Assembly (NCBI GenBank): GCA_964423745.1
Contig: CAYRGG010000050.1
Location: 1 to 33,204 of the forward strand
Source: CAYRGG01 sp964423745
GTDB taxonomy: Bacteria > Pseudomonadota > Gammaproteobacteria > Competibacterales > Competibacteraceae
DNA: 33,204 nt
Direction of reading: 5' to 3'
Made by a program: the position numbers and the translations under genes. Each line of letters starts with the position of its first letter. The stretch's first letter is position 1. The notes below the pieces were generated by a model. It was given only the letters and a program-made list of their open reading frames with translations, was not told the DNA's origin and searched no databases. Below, one piece after another: positions 7,756-16,156 of this stretch.

Positions 7756-8520
7756 TTATTTTTTGACCCAACCGCTTGGGCTCTGATACCACCAACCCGA
7801 ACGCGCATTATCGATCCACTCCCGGGCAAAGACACTACGGATATCAGACTCCCATTCGGGATGATTGTTTGCTATAGCAATTTCTCGATAGAGTGCGTTG
7901 CGATCGTTGTTGTCCTGGGCTACCAAACGATTGACTGTAGCCCGTTCGGGTAAGGGTACTGTGTTTAAATCCCGCACCGCCAATAAGCCATCCCGGGTGA
8001 GTCCCACAGCACCACTGGAAAAGTATTTAGCAAGCCGTTGAAAACGAGCAGCCATGGTGTTTTTTAAACGGTTTATCCCCGGTGTATTGATATTGATATC
8101 CGCGGTGGCTTGGGCAGGGCGTAGTAATATATTGAGCAGGCTTTCCCAAACCGCTATTTGGTGAACTGACTCAGCCGGTTGCTGGCTTTGTGGCGACGGT
8201 AACGTGGAGGGTGTAGGCGTTTCCGCGTCCTCCGGTGCTTCCCGCCAGACATCTTGAATGATGCGATCGGCGGCTTGTTCAGCCGCCGCTGCTGGAAAAT
8301 ACACATTAACCGTGACACAGGCGGATAATACGACACCTACGATAAGCCAGTACAAAACAATTATGACTTTATCGCCCTTTAGAAAAACGCCTTTGGGTTG
8401 ATGTCGTAACACACTATTAACCATGTACTCAATAATCCACATTATAAAACGGCTTTGATTTAGCTGCCTTTGGTTTGGCCTGTCTTCACCCTGATGGTTT
8501 TTTAAAGCTATTCCTCTCAT
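7756..8520 (-). CDS. YdbL-like DUF1318 protein with a lipoprotein signal
   Basis: A 254-residue envelope protein. The C-terminal region (about 150-254) resembles DUF1318/YdbL, ending with a GWWYQSPSGWVKK-type tail. YdbL is the periplasmic helper of the YdbH-YnbE lipid-transport bridge in E. coli. Residues 51-68 form a hydrophobic segment ending in the lipobox LSAC, so C68 would be lipidated. A Pro/Thr/Ser-rich linker (about 100-120) follows. The start at 8520 has AAAGGAG six bases upstream, but it puts 50 polar residues ahead of the signal. An internal start at residue 27 or 33 would give a more normal signal peptide but has weaker ribosome binding. It lies 45 bp downstream of ydbH, and no separate ynbE gene is present. 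Confidence 0.75.
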   Translation of the reverse strand: MRGIALKNHQGEDRPNQRQLNQSRFIMWIIEYMVNSVLRHQPKGVFLKGDKVIIVLYWLIVGVVLSACVTVNVYFPAAAAEQAADRIIQDVWREAPEDAETPTPSTLPSPQSQQPAESVHQIAVWESLLNILLRPAQATADININTPGINRLKNTMAARFQRLAKYFSSGAVGLTRDGLLAVRDLNTVPLPERATVNRLVAQDNNDRNALYREIAIANNHPEWESDIRSVFAREWIDNARSGWWYQSPSGWVKK

Positions 8521-8565
8521 AGCCTACTCCTTTGTGTGCGGGTAACTTGCTTGACTTGATAGTAA

Positions 8566-10800
8566 TCACTCTACGATGGGACGACCGCTTTGCATGGCGG
8601 CCTGCAGACGGGTTACCAATTCGTCCCAATCCACCTGGGGGTTATAACCAATCACGTCGATGCGCGGTAGTCCCTCCCCTTGCACCAGATAATACCCGGC
8701 TCCTGCGGGACCTACACCACTCATTTCACAAATACCATTCCTAAGCCGACATTGTAAACCTAAGCGTTTATAGCGAAAGGTTTTAAAAAGCCTTAAAATC
8801 CCACGGGAAAGCACGGCTGTCGGGTCCCCACCACTTAATGCAGACAAATTTTGTACGGCTTGTTGGCTAATACGACGGCGCGATTTATCATCTTTTGGGG
8901 TGGCAAGGATGGCGTCAAAATGAACTGGTTGCCAGTTGACTAATTGCAGGTCTTTGATTTGCCCACTTAATTTACCTTCAATACGACCAAAATCAAAGGC
9001 CCGGGTGAGGGTTTCTAAATTAAGGTTACGGAGATCTATATTAGCAAAGGCTTTCGGCATGGTTCCAAACAATTCCTCGATACGCAAATCCGTAATGGTA
9101 ATATCACCCTCGAACATACGTACCAACAATGATCCTCCGACTTTTAGTCGGTCATTGTCATAATGAACATCGGGCATCATACCAGAGAGCTTTCCTGCTA
9201 GCGGCGGCCACCCCAACGCCTGACTCAAGGTTGCCATGGAAAGCGGCGTCAATAATCCGTCAAAACGCCATTGTATAGGCTCCCCTAGCCCTTTAGCCTC
9301 CATTTGCGCAATGCTTAAAGCGCCGTCTAAAACAGGAATGCGGGATTCTTTCCGCAAGCGCAACACGCCTTGCTTCGATTCGAAAGACAGTTCTCCAGCG
9401 CCTAGGGTAAGTTCATAAACATTGCCCTCATCCCAACCCAGTTGGGAATCTTGTGGTTTAGAGTCAGGACTCCACACTAAGTCACCGTTTAACCCCTTTA
9501 ATCCAAAACGATTTAGCGCATCTTTCAGATAAACCTCAGTCGCCTGTAAACGTAAGGCTTGCAGTCCGTCGTCAGCCACCGCAACATGACCCTGGAGGCG
9601 ACCTTGGGTTTGCAGTTGTCCTAATGCCCCATCTGCGCTAAAAGGTTGCAGATAAGTTGTATAAACGTCTGGAAAAACGGCTTCATTTATCGTTAGGTGG
9701 GCTTGTTGCAGGGGGTTTTCTTCACCCAAGTCGAACTGTCCCTTGGCTTGCGCTTGAACGATGCCAGGATGGCTAAAAGAGACATTATCTAAAATCAGTA
9801 CGGGATCTTTATACCGGCCAGCTATGCGCAAAACCAGAGGCGCTTGGGCTGGCTGCACTTGTAAAAAGACAGGTTCACTATAAATTTGTCCTTGGAAAAT
9901 CCGCAATTCGCTGCTAAAACGACCAGACGCTTGCCATTGACCGGTGAAGCGAAAGGCGACATCTGCGGTGGCGTAGTGCCCGCTAGCGGTAGCGCCACTT
10001 AACTTTGTACTTTGTATTTGTAATTTTCCTTTCTCAAGGTTTTCACCACTACCCGAAACCCCTCCGGTCACGTTAACCAAACCGTGATTTTGACCCTCAG
10101 CCAGGGCTAAACCCGGCACTGGGGATAACCAACTTTCCAGTAAGGTCATAGTTAGGCGGGTGGCCTTTAGTTGGGCTTGCCACGTTTCTTGATCCAGCTG
10201 CGCTGTTAAATCGACAAGCCCGCCAGCTAAGGATAAATCTGACACCATCAACTCTGTTTTGCCATCCTTGGGACGATGAGTGAAACCCAGACGCCCTTCA
10301 AGGGAGTTGCCTTGCAGCCTTGCGATACGCAGTGTGGCTTGTGGACAGTTTATTTCCTCAGAACTCACTATAAGCGAACTGCAGCGTAGGTTTACATTTT
10401 CCAAAGGGCTAGGCAAGGCTGACAGAGTCAAGCGCCGAGCGGATAGGGTGAGGGTTCCTGGTTGACCTGACTTGCGGGTTGTGCGAAAAACTACAGCCTC
10501 GGCCTGCCAACCGGGGCCTGACAATGTCTCTAGCTGGCTTGCAAAATTTAATTCCACCGGTAAGGCGGCGTGGGCAGACAGCCAAACCAGCACTAAACCC
10601 CATAAACCTAGCCACCAAACCACTATAAAAGACCATCGGTTAGCCACCCTTACATTACTTGTAATGTTCGGCCAAGGGTTTTTAAAAAAGCACGATTTAA
10701 AAAGCTGTGCGGATAAGGACCTAAAAAAATCCCGAATAAACAGAATACCAGTTGGCATTTTCCAGAAAAAACGTATCATTACTACCAACAAATTAATCAT
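8566..10800 (-). CDS. ydbH: YdbH-like AsmA/TamB-family intermembrane transport protein
   Basis: A large inner-membrane-anchored periplasmic protein. One transmembrane segment lies at about 57-75 (after NRWSF), followed by some 660 residues of beta-rich repeats and the YdbH C-terminal domain. In E. coli, YdbH with the lipoprotein YnbE bridges the envelope and helps carry phospholipids to the outer membrane. Identification rests on length, topology, repeat character and the following ydbL-like gene. The 744-residue frame starts at 10800, only 17 bp from the divergent kdsD start, with no ribosome binding site and 56 residues before the membrane segment. The real start is probably further in (ATG at 10779 or 10758, or GTG at 10647). 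It is the first gene of the operon ending in rlmD. Confidence 0.78.
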   Translation of the reverse strand: MINLLVVMIRFFWKMPTGILFIRDFFRSLSAQLFKSCFFKNPWPNITSNVRVANRWSFIVVWWLGLWGLVLVWLSAHAALPVELNFASQLETLSGPGWQAEAVVFRTTRKSGQPGTLTLSARRLTLSALPSPLENVNLRCSSLIVSSEEINCPQATLRIARLQGNSLEGRLGFTHRPKDGKTELMVSDLSLAGGLVDLTAQLDQETWQAQLKATRLTMTLLESWLSPVPGLALAEGQNHGLVNVTGGVSGSGENLEKGKLQIQSTKLSGATASGHYATADVAFRFTGQWQASGRFSSELRIFQGQIYSEPVFLQVQPAQAPLVLRIAGRYKDPVLILDNVSFSHPGIVQAQAKGQFDLGEENPLQQAHLTINEAVFPDVYTTYLQPFSADGALGQLQTQGRLQGHVAVADDGLQALRLQATEVYLKDALNRFGLKGLNGDLVWSPDSKPQDSQLGWDEGNVYELTLGAGELSFESKQGVLRLRKESRIPVLDGALSIAQMEAKGLGEPIQWRFDGLLTPLSMATLSQALGWPPLAGKLSGMMPDVHYDNDRLKVGGSLLVRMFEGDITITDLRIEELFGTMPKAFANIDLRNLNLETLTRAFDFGRIEGKLSGQIKDLQLVNWQPVHFDAILATPKDDKSRRRISQQAVQNLSALSGGDPTAVLSRGILRLFKTFRYKRLGLQCRLRNGICEMSGVGPAGAGYYLVQGEGLPRIDVIGYNPQVDWDELVTRLQAAMQSGRPIVE
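10752..10779 (+). promoter_or_regulatory. Candidate sigma-70 promoter for kdsD
   Basis: TTGGCA (10752-10757) and TATCAT (10774-10779) are separated by 16 bp, each one base from consensus, with an expected start about 30 bases before the kdsD ATG. It lies inside the longest possible ydbH frame, which is a further reason to think ydbH begins further downstream on its own strand. Prediction by eye only. Confidence 0.45.
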
Positions 10801-10817
10801 AGATACGACAAAGAATC

Positions 10818-11792
10818 ATGAATGATACACAACTCAGTCAATTGGGCCGCGACGTCCTTATCATTGAAGCTCGCGCAGTAGAACGTCTAGCTGATCGTAT
10901 TGACCATAACTTCAGTCAAGCTTGTCGCTATATGCTAACGTGCGAAGGCCGTATTGTCGTCATCGGCATGGGCAAATCGGGACACATCGGTGGAAAAATC
11001 GCCGCTACCCTGGCCAGCACAGGCAGTCCCGCTTTTTTTGTCCATCCTGCCGAAGCAAGCCACGGCGATATGGGTATGATCACAGCAAGAGATGTGGTGC
11101 TGGCGCTTTCCAATTCCGGGGAAACTAACGAAATCAATACCCTTTTACCCCTTATCAAACGGTTAGGCATACCCCTTATTGCCATTACCGGTAAACCCCT
11201 GTCCACCCTGGCGCAGGCGGCCACCGTAAACATCGATGTGGCGGTGGACCAGGAAGCCTGCCCCTTGGGTCTAGCCCCTACGGCGAGCACCACAGCCGCA
11301 TTAGCCATGGGTGATGCCTTGGCTATCTCGCTGCTGGAAGCCCGCGGCTTTACCGCTGAGGACTTTGCCCGCTCTCATCCTGGCGGACGACTCGGGCGAC
11401 GCTTGTTGGTATTGATCGACGATGTGATGCATACCAACGATGAAATACCCCGCAACGGACCTGAAGACCGGCTAGATTCAGTGCTTTTAGAAATGACCCG
11501 CAAGGGACTTGGCATAACCTTGATTACCAACTATCACGATAAATTGATGGGGGTGTTTACTGATGGTGACCTACGCCGCGCCTTAGATCGACGTATCGAC
11601 GTGCATAGCGCGGTGACGGTAGCTGAGGTGATGACCACTGACTTTAAAACCGTATCTCCAGGCATCCTCGCTGCCGAGGCGCTGCATATTATGGACACCT
11701 ACAAAATTAATGCATTGCCTGTGGTGGATGAAACCGACCGGCTTATCGGCGTGTTAAATATGCATGACCTATTGCGAGCAGGTGTTATGTAG
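10818..11792 (+). CDS. kdsD: Arabinose-5-phosphate isomerase KdsD
   Basis: A 324-residue cytoplasmic isomerase that converts ribulose-5-phosphate to arabinose-5-phosphate, the first step to Kdo for LPS. The SIS domain (about 35-175) has GMGKSGHIG (50-58), EASHGD (79-84) and SNSGET (98-103). Two CBS domains follow (about 203-260 and 268-324), the first including FTDGDLRRA. Length matches E. coli KdsD (328). It heads the plus-strand LPS gene run. The kdsC phosphatase gene that often follows kdsD is not here. A 375-bp intergenic stretch with a palindromic element separates it from lptC. The Shine-Dalgarno is weak (AAAGAA). Confidence 0.95.
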   Translation: MNDTQLSQLGRDVLIIEARAVERLADRIDHNFSQACRYMLTCEGRIVVIGMGKSGHIGGKIAATLASTGSPAFFVHPAEASHGDMGMITARDVVLALSNSGETNEINTLLPLIKRLGIPLIAITGKPLSTLAQAATVNIDVAVDQEACPLGLAPTASTTAALAMGDALAISLLEARGFTAEDFARSHPGGRLGRRLLVLIDDVMHTNDEIPRNGPEDRLDSVLLEMTRKGLGITLITNYHDKLMGVFTDGDLRRALDRRIDVHSAVTVAEVMTTDFKTVSPGILAAEALHIMDTYKINALPVVDETDRLIGVLNMHDLLRAGVM

Positions 11793-11826
11793 ACCCGATC
11801 TCAGAGCTACTCAAAACTCTATTCAT

Positions 11827-11955
11827 GACTTACGCAAAACCTGCACATAAGTAGGACTTGGGTAGCTCGTGCAAGAAGTGTTGACGGCCTGGAGGGCCGT
11901 CATCAAGCCCACAGGGACGTGTTTACGGCGTCTTCTGGAACGAGCTGCGTAAGTC
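11827..11955. repeat. Palindromic MITE-like element, family B
   Basis: Terminal inverted repeats GACTTACGCA (11827-11836) and TGCGTAAGTC (11946-11955) are perfect over 10 bp and enclose 129 bp. Inside are a nested hairpin GACGGCC/GGCCGTC (11883-11889 and 11895-11901) and an outer pair AGCTCGTGCAAGAAG against CTTCTGGAACGAGCT. It has no coding capacity. The short sequence ACTTACGC also occurs once at 2135-2142, perhaps a decayed end. Confidence 0.8.
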
Positions 11956-12167
11956 CTGCTATTCACAGGTAAACCGGTTCCCCACTTTTGCCCTTAGAGA
12001 GCCGGGCCAACCTCCGTCTTTTTTCGACAACCTCTCCCCGACAAACAGTGAGCTAGGTACAATAGAAACAAAGCTATCTTGTGAGCCGTTGGGGCGAATG
12101 GATGAAACCCCCCTACAAGTAGCGTAAACTGCCTAACTTTATCTTAGAATGAAGGCACAGCAAATAC
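11956..12167. promoter_or_regulatory. lptC upstream region with a possible -10 element
   Basis: There is no gene. A TACAAT hexamer at 12058-12063 could be a -10 element, but no matching -35 lies at the right spacing. AAGG at 12152-12155 lies 12 bases before the GTG start of lptC. This region should contain the lptCAB promoter if the family B element isolates these genes from kdsD. Confidence 0.3.
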
Positions 12168-12740
12168 GTGCAATCCAGTATCCTAGCTTACCTCGCTGTC
12201 TTGGCCACCATCGCTTTGCTAAGCCAATGGTTGCTTGAAACCGTACAATCTGCTTTACAGCAGGAGCCTTCAAACGGTCAGCAAGGCCCCGTGATGTATA
12301 TCGATGACTTTCTGGCAACCCGGATGGATAACTCAGGTGTTCGCCAGTATACCCTGGCAGCCCCCCATTTAGTGGAGTTACCGGAACAACAGGGCACCCG
12401 CGTCGAAGCGCCTGTTATGAGCGTGTTTCAAGCAGGACAAATCCTCGATTGGGTGATTCGCGCTGATAATGGCTGGATGTCGGCTAATAACAACTTAATT
12501 AAACTGCAAGAACAAGTATCCCTGATTCGGCCTGCGCTAGACGATAAACAACCCATCGTTATCACCACGCGGAACGTGGCGGTGCGGCCCAATGAAGGCT
12601 TCGCGGAAACCGCTGAAGCCGTGCGTGCGGAAACCCCCAACGGCGTACTAGAGGGGGTGGGGCTTGAAGCCTATTTTCGCGAGGAGAAAATAAAATTACT
12701 TTCTCAAGTACGAGGAACCTATGTACCCCCGAAACCTTAG
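12168..12740 (+). CDS. lptC: LPS export protein LptC
   Basis: A 190-residue bitopic inner-membrane protein that takes LPS from the LptBFG transporter and passes it to LptA. It has one N-terminal membrane anchor (about 4-22) followed by a periplasmic beta-jellyroll domain. Length is the same as E. coli LptC (191). It starts with GTG at 12168. The frame is closed by a TGA at 12150-12152, and an ATG at 12149 is in another frame, so GTG is the only reasonable start. The 3' end overlaps lptA by 20 bp, which fits translational coupling. Sequence similarity in this family is low, so the call leans on position and architecture. Confidence 0.88.
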   Translation: MQSSILAYLAVLATIALLSQWLLETVQSALQQEPSNGQQGPVMYIDDFLATRMDNSGVRQYTLAAPHLVELPEQQGTRVEAPVMSVFQAGQILDWVIRADNGWMSANNNLIKLQEQVSLIRPALDDKQPIVITTRNVAVRPNEGFAETAEAVRAETPNGVLEGVGLEAYFREEKIKLLSQVRGTYVPPKP

Positions 12741-13245
12741 CCAGCTTGCTTTGTTAACCGTGCCGCTGCTAGCGTATGTTTCTAGCATCGCATTAGGTAT
12801 GCCCCAAGACCGGGAACAACCGATTCAATTAGAGGCGGATCGCGCCGAATTGGATCAAAAAACGGGGGTAAGCGTTTACCAGGGCAATGTTGTCATTACC
12901 CAAGGCTCCATGCGTTTAGCCGCGGATAAAGCAACGGTTTTTACCGATAACGGCGTGTTTCAACGTATAGAGGCGATGGGACAACCGGTCACATGGCGTT
13001 ACAAACCAGCCGACGACAAAGACGAGCTGTTTGGTACCAGTCAGCGCATGGAGTACGATGCGTCAAAAAATACGATCATCATGACGAAAAGCGCCAAAGT
13101 TATTCAAAATAAAGATGTCTTTACCGGGGATCGAATTGACTATGATCTGACGGCGGATTTGGTTAAAGCCCGGGGAGAAGATGGCAGACGTATTCAGATT
13201 ACTATTCAGCCACGACAACTCAATGTACAACAGCCCGAACAATAA
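12721..13245 (+). CDS. lptA: LPS transport periplasmic protein LptA
   Basis: A 174-residue periplasmic OstA-like protein that polymerises into the bridge carrying LPS from LptC to LptD. A Sec signal peptide is visible at about 1-26 (hydrophobic LALLTVPLLAY, likely cleavage after SIALG). The LptA/OstA domain follows from about 33 to 155, with the typical start IQLEADRAELDQKTG and YQGNVVITQGSMRL. GAGGA lies just before the ATG. It overlaps lptC by 20 bp and is 3 bp from lptB, so the three genes form a tight translational unit. Confidence 0.93.
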   Translation: MYPRNLSQLALLTVPLLAYVSSIALGMPQDREQPIQLEADRAELDQKTGVSVYQGNVVITQGSMRLAADKATVFTDNGVFQRIEAMGQPVTWRYKPADDKDELFGTSQRMEYDASKNTIIMTKSAKVIQNKDVFTGDRIDYDLTADLVKARGEDGRRIQITIQPRQLNVQQPEQ

Positions 13246-13248
13246 ATC

Positions 13249-13974
13249 ATGAGTCAATTGGTCGCTGAGGGTATCGTCAAGCGTTTTAAACAACGCCGCG
13301 TCGTGGATAGCGCCTCGCTGACGGTGCAAAGTAGTGAAGTGGTGGGTTTACTGGGTCCCAACGGCGCTGGGAAAACTACCTGCTTTTATATGATTGTCGG
13401 TTTGATTCCCTGTGATCAAGGCTGTGTATTTTTGGATGGTAAGAATATTACCCATTTACCCATTCATGCCAGAGCGCGGCTAGGACTGGGTTACCTTCCT
13501 CAAGAACCGTCTGTGTTTCGCAAGCTAACCGTCTTCGACAATGTGCTAGCTATTCTTGAAACGCAGCGTCATTTGCGGCGTCAGGAGCGGTTACAACGGG
13601 CCGAAGAGCTTCTTCAGGAACTGCATGTGGGCCATTTGCGAGACAGTTTTGGAATAAGTCTCTCCGGGGGTGAAAGACGTCGCGTAGAAATCGCTCGCGC
13701 TTTGGCCGCCTCGCCCCGCTTTATTTTGTTGGATGAGCCCTTTGCTGGCGTCGATCCTATTTCTGTTATCGATATTCAACGCATTATCAAACACCTGACA
13801 GAACGCAACATCGGCGTTTTAATTACCGATCACAATGTGCGGGAAACATTAGGCATTTGCAATCGCGCCTATATTCTTAGCGATGGAAAAGTCATCGCCG
13901 AAGGCGATCCTAGTGTCATTTTAGCCAACCAGCAGGTACGTGAGGTCTATTTAGGCGAGTCTTTTCGTCTTTAA
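13249..13974 (+). CDS. lptB: LPS export ABC transporter ATP-binding protein LptB
   Basis: A 241-residue cytoplasmic ATPase that powers LPS extraction with LptF and LptG, which are encoded elsewhere. It has Walker A GPNGAGKT (36-43), a Q-loop glutamine at Q85 (YLPQEPSVF), signature LSGGE (138-142), Walker B FILLDE with catalytic E163, and switch H195 (ITDHNV). It begins 3 bp after lptA. Length equals E. coli LptB. A hairpin with a T run follows about 100 bp downstream. Confidence 0.97.
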   Translation: MSQLVAEGIVKRFKQRRVVDSASLTVQSSEVVGLLGPNGAGKTTCFYMIVGLIPCDQGCVFLDGKNITHLPIHARARLGLGYLPQEPSVFRKLTVFDNVLAILETQRHLRRQERLQRAEELLQELHVGHLRDSFGISLSGGERRRVEIARALAASPRFILLDEPFAGVDPISVIDIQRIIKHLTERNIGVLITDHNVRETLGICNRAYILSDGKVIAEGDPSVILANQQVREVYLGESFRL

Positions 13975-14076
13975 TCATCAAAAAGGGTCTACATGGCATA
14001 ATAAATGCTCTAAAATTTAATCTTGAGAAACTGTTTGCAGAAAATGTCGTATCAGTCAGACCTGCACAGGTCATTT

Positions 14077-14130
14077 AACCCGCTTCACTGAGCATAAACC
14101 TTCAGTGGAGTGGGTTTTACAATTTTTTTT
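14077..14130 (+). terminator. Hairpin with T run between lptB and rpoN
   Basis: A 15-bp stem with two non-Watson-Crick positions (14077-14091 paired with 14102-14116, ends AACCC/GGGTT) has a 10-base loop. It is followed by TTAC and then eight T at 14123-14130. It fits a rho-independent terminator for lptCAB, possibly partial, so that rpoN is read at a lower level or from its own promoter. Confidence 0.65.
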
Positions 14131-14207
14131 CCGCGTCAAGGAGCGGTTTTGCAAATGCTTTTTAAGTTACCTGCTGATTATTTGGTCGTTACCCAGTTCC
14201 AATTATT

Positions 14208-15701
14208 ATGAGACAGTCGCCGCAAATGCAATTGCGGGTGGGTCAACAACTGACCATGACCCCCCAACTTCAGCAGGCGATCCGCCTGCTACAGCTTTCT
14301 AGCCTCGATTTACAAACTGAAATTCAAGGTATTTTGGATTCCAATCTGATGTTGGAACGCACAGAAGAGGGGCAAGAATCTTCCGCTTCCACGGATTCCA
14401 CAGAAGGCGCTGAAGAACGGTTATCCATCAAAGACGACGCTCCTTCCAGCGAGACCGAACTCAACACGTCAGCGGAAAACTTGCCTGAAGACTTACCTGT
14501 GGATAGCGCTTGGGAAGATGTGTATGATCCCTATGATGGAGCTACCAGTTACTCGAAAGGCGATACTGAAGAGCAGCGCGATCTGTTTGATCAGCGCAGC
14601 AGCGCTGCCACAACCCTGCATGATCATTTAACCTGGCAAATGGAGTTAACGCCCTTCAGTGAAAATGATCTCATCATCGCCGCATCGATTGTCGACGCCA
14701 TCGATGATACGGGTTATCTTTCTTCACCCATCGAAGATATCTACGAAAGTCTAAAAGATGCCCTAGAAATTGAGTTTGAGGAAGTAGAATCTGTTCTGCG
14801 GCGCATTCAACACTTCGATCCCCCCGGTGTCGCAGCACGCAACCCAGCCGAATGTCTTTTGTTGCAACTCAAACAGCTACCCGGGGACACCCGTTGGCTA
14901 AGCAAAGCGCAAGATCTCGTCCAAAATCACTTAGAGTCCCTTGCCAATAGGGATTTTTCCGCCCTCATGCGGCGGCTTAAAGTGTCCCAAAATGAGCTGA
15001 GGGATATCATTGCCTTAATTCAATCATTAAATCCCCATCCAGGGGCTCAGATCTCCTCCAGCGAACCACAGTATGTTGTGCCAGATGTGTTTGTTTCTCG
15101 CCATAAAAACACTTGGCGCGTAGAGCTTAATCCGGACAGCGCACCCCGCTTGCGGATTAATAGTCAATATGCACAATTGGCGAAACACACCGATAACACC
15201 TCGGATAAAACCTATTTAAAAAACCATCTTCAAGAAGCCCGTTGGTTTTTAAAAAGTTTGAAAAACCGCAACGAGACCCTACTCAAAGTAGCCACCTGTA
15301 TTGTAGAGCGGCAAAGAGACTTTTTTGAATTCGGCGAAGAACATATGAAACCGTTGGTTTTGCGGGATATCGCAGAGGCGGAGGAAATGCAAATGCATGA
15401 ATCCACTATTTCCCGTATTACTACGCAAAAATATATGCATACGCCGCGGGGTATTTACGAGTTTAAATACTTTTTCTCAAGCCATGTGGGCACCAGTGAC
15501 GGCGGCGAGTGTTCATCCATTGCAATCCGTGCCATGATTAAAAAACTGATCTCCGAAGAGAACCCTCAAAAGCCATTAAGTGATAGCATGATTGCTAAGT
15601 TTTTAAGTAAAGAAGGCATCAAAGTGGCACGACGAACAGTGGCAAAATATCGGGAGGTTATGTCCATACCATCATCTACAGACCGCAAACGCTTAGTTTA
15701 G
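14208..15701 (+). CDS. rpoN: RNA polymerase sigma-54 factor RpoN
   Basis: A 497-residue sigma-54 that directs RNA polymerase to -24/-12 promoters and needs AAA+ activators. Region I (1-50) is Gln/Leu-rich (MTPQLQQAIRLLQLS). Region II (about 54-115) is acidic. Core-binding and HTH segments follow (about 120-400), and the RpoN box ARRTVAKYRE is at 474-483 near the C terminus. All parts are present. Length is slightly above E. coli RpoN (477). No good Shine-Dalgarno precedes the ATG, but the protein start aligns well with the family. It sits downstream of a terminator-like hairpin and upstream of hpf and the PTS genes, the usual order. Confidence 0.97.
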   Translation: MRQSPQMQLRVGQQLTMTPQLQQAIRLLQLSSLDLQTEIQGILDSNLMLERTEEGQESSASTDSTEGAEERLSIKDDAPSSETELNTSAENLPEDLPVDSAWEDVYDPYDGATSYSKGDTEEQRDLFDQRSSAATTLHDHLTWQMELTPFSENDLIIAASIVDAIDDTGYLSSPIEDIYESLKDALEIEFEEVESVLRRIQHFDPPGVAARNPAECLLLQLKQLPGDTRWLSKAQDLVQNHLESLANRDFSALMRRLKVSQNELRDIIALIQSLNPHPGAQISSSEPQYVVPDVFVSRHKNTWRVELNPDSAPRLRINSQYAQLAKHTDNTSDKTYLKNHLQEARWFLKSLKNRNETLLKVATCIVERQRDFFEFGEEHMKPLVLRDIAEAEEMQMHESTISRITTQKYMHTPRGIYEFKYFFSSHVGTSDGGECSSIAIRAMIKKLISEENPQKPLSDSMIAKFLSKEGIKVARRTVAKYREVMSIPSSTDRKRLV

Positions 15702-15838
15702 GGAAATTCCAACGCTAAAAGAAAGATAGACTACTAAGGTTAAGTTAAATCAATAGGGAGTTTTTCGGTTCTCAAACGGCTTTGGAATGACGCCCATCGG
15801 CTAGATCACAACAACACTCTTCCAGCAAGGAGTTAATA

Positions 15839-16156
15839 ATGCAAACGAAACTGACCGGACACCACATTGAAATCACTCAAGCATTACGTGATTATGTGTA
15901 CGAAAAGCTGGAGCGTATTGAACGCCATTTTGACACGGTAACCCAGGTTCACGTTATTCTTAGCGTTGAAAAATTACGCCAAAAAGCTGAGGCGACTATC
16001 CATGTGGCTGGCAACGACATTTTTGCCGATGCAGTGGATGAGGACATGTACGCTGCCATCGACGCGCTGACCGATAAAGTTGATCGGCAAATTAAAAAAC
16101 ACAAGGAGAAGGTGACTGATAAACGCCGGGGTGAGAAAACACGGATTTATTCTTAG
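15839..16156 (+). CDS. hpf: Ribosome hibernation promoting factor, short HPF
   Basis: A 105-residue protein of the short HPF/YfiA type that binds the 30S decoding centre in starved cells and promotes 100S dimers or inactive ribosomes. It has the beta-alpha-beta-beta-beta-alpha fold (MQTKLTGHHIEITQALRDYV to DKVDRQIKKHKEK) and a short basic tail, with no long C-terminal dimerisation domain. AAGGAG lies seven bases before the ATG. It sits 137 bp after rpoN. Its TAG stop (16154-16156) lies inside the left end of palindromic element A copy 2, so the mRNA 3' end would be capped by that hairpin. Confidence 0.95.
   Translation: MQTKLTGHHIEITQALRDYVYEKLERIERHFDTVTQVHVILSVEKLRQKAEATIHVAGNDIFADAVDEDMYAAIDALTDKVDRQIKKHKEKVTDKRRGEKTRIYS

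Noticed and set aside
10472..10825. A 117-residue plus-strand frame overlapping kdsD's start
   Set aside because: It is antisense to the ydbH N-terminal region and lacks a family match or good start signal.
14105..14302. A 65-residue plus-strand frame spanning the rpoN start
   Set aside because: It overlaps the terminator hairpin and the conserved N terminus of RpoN in another frame.
15702..15838. Sigma-54 promoter before hpf
   Set aside because: No TGGCAC-N5-TTGCA match was found in the 137-bp gap.
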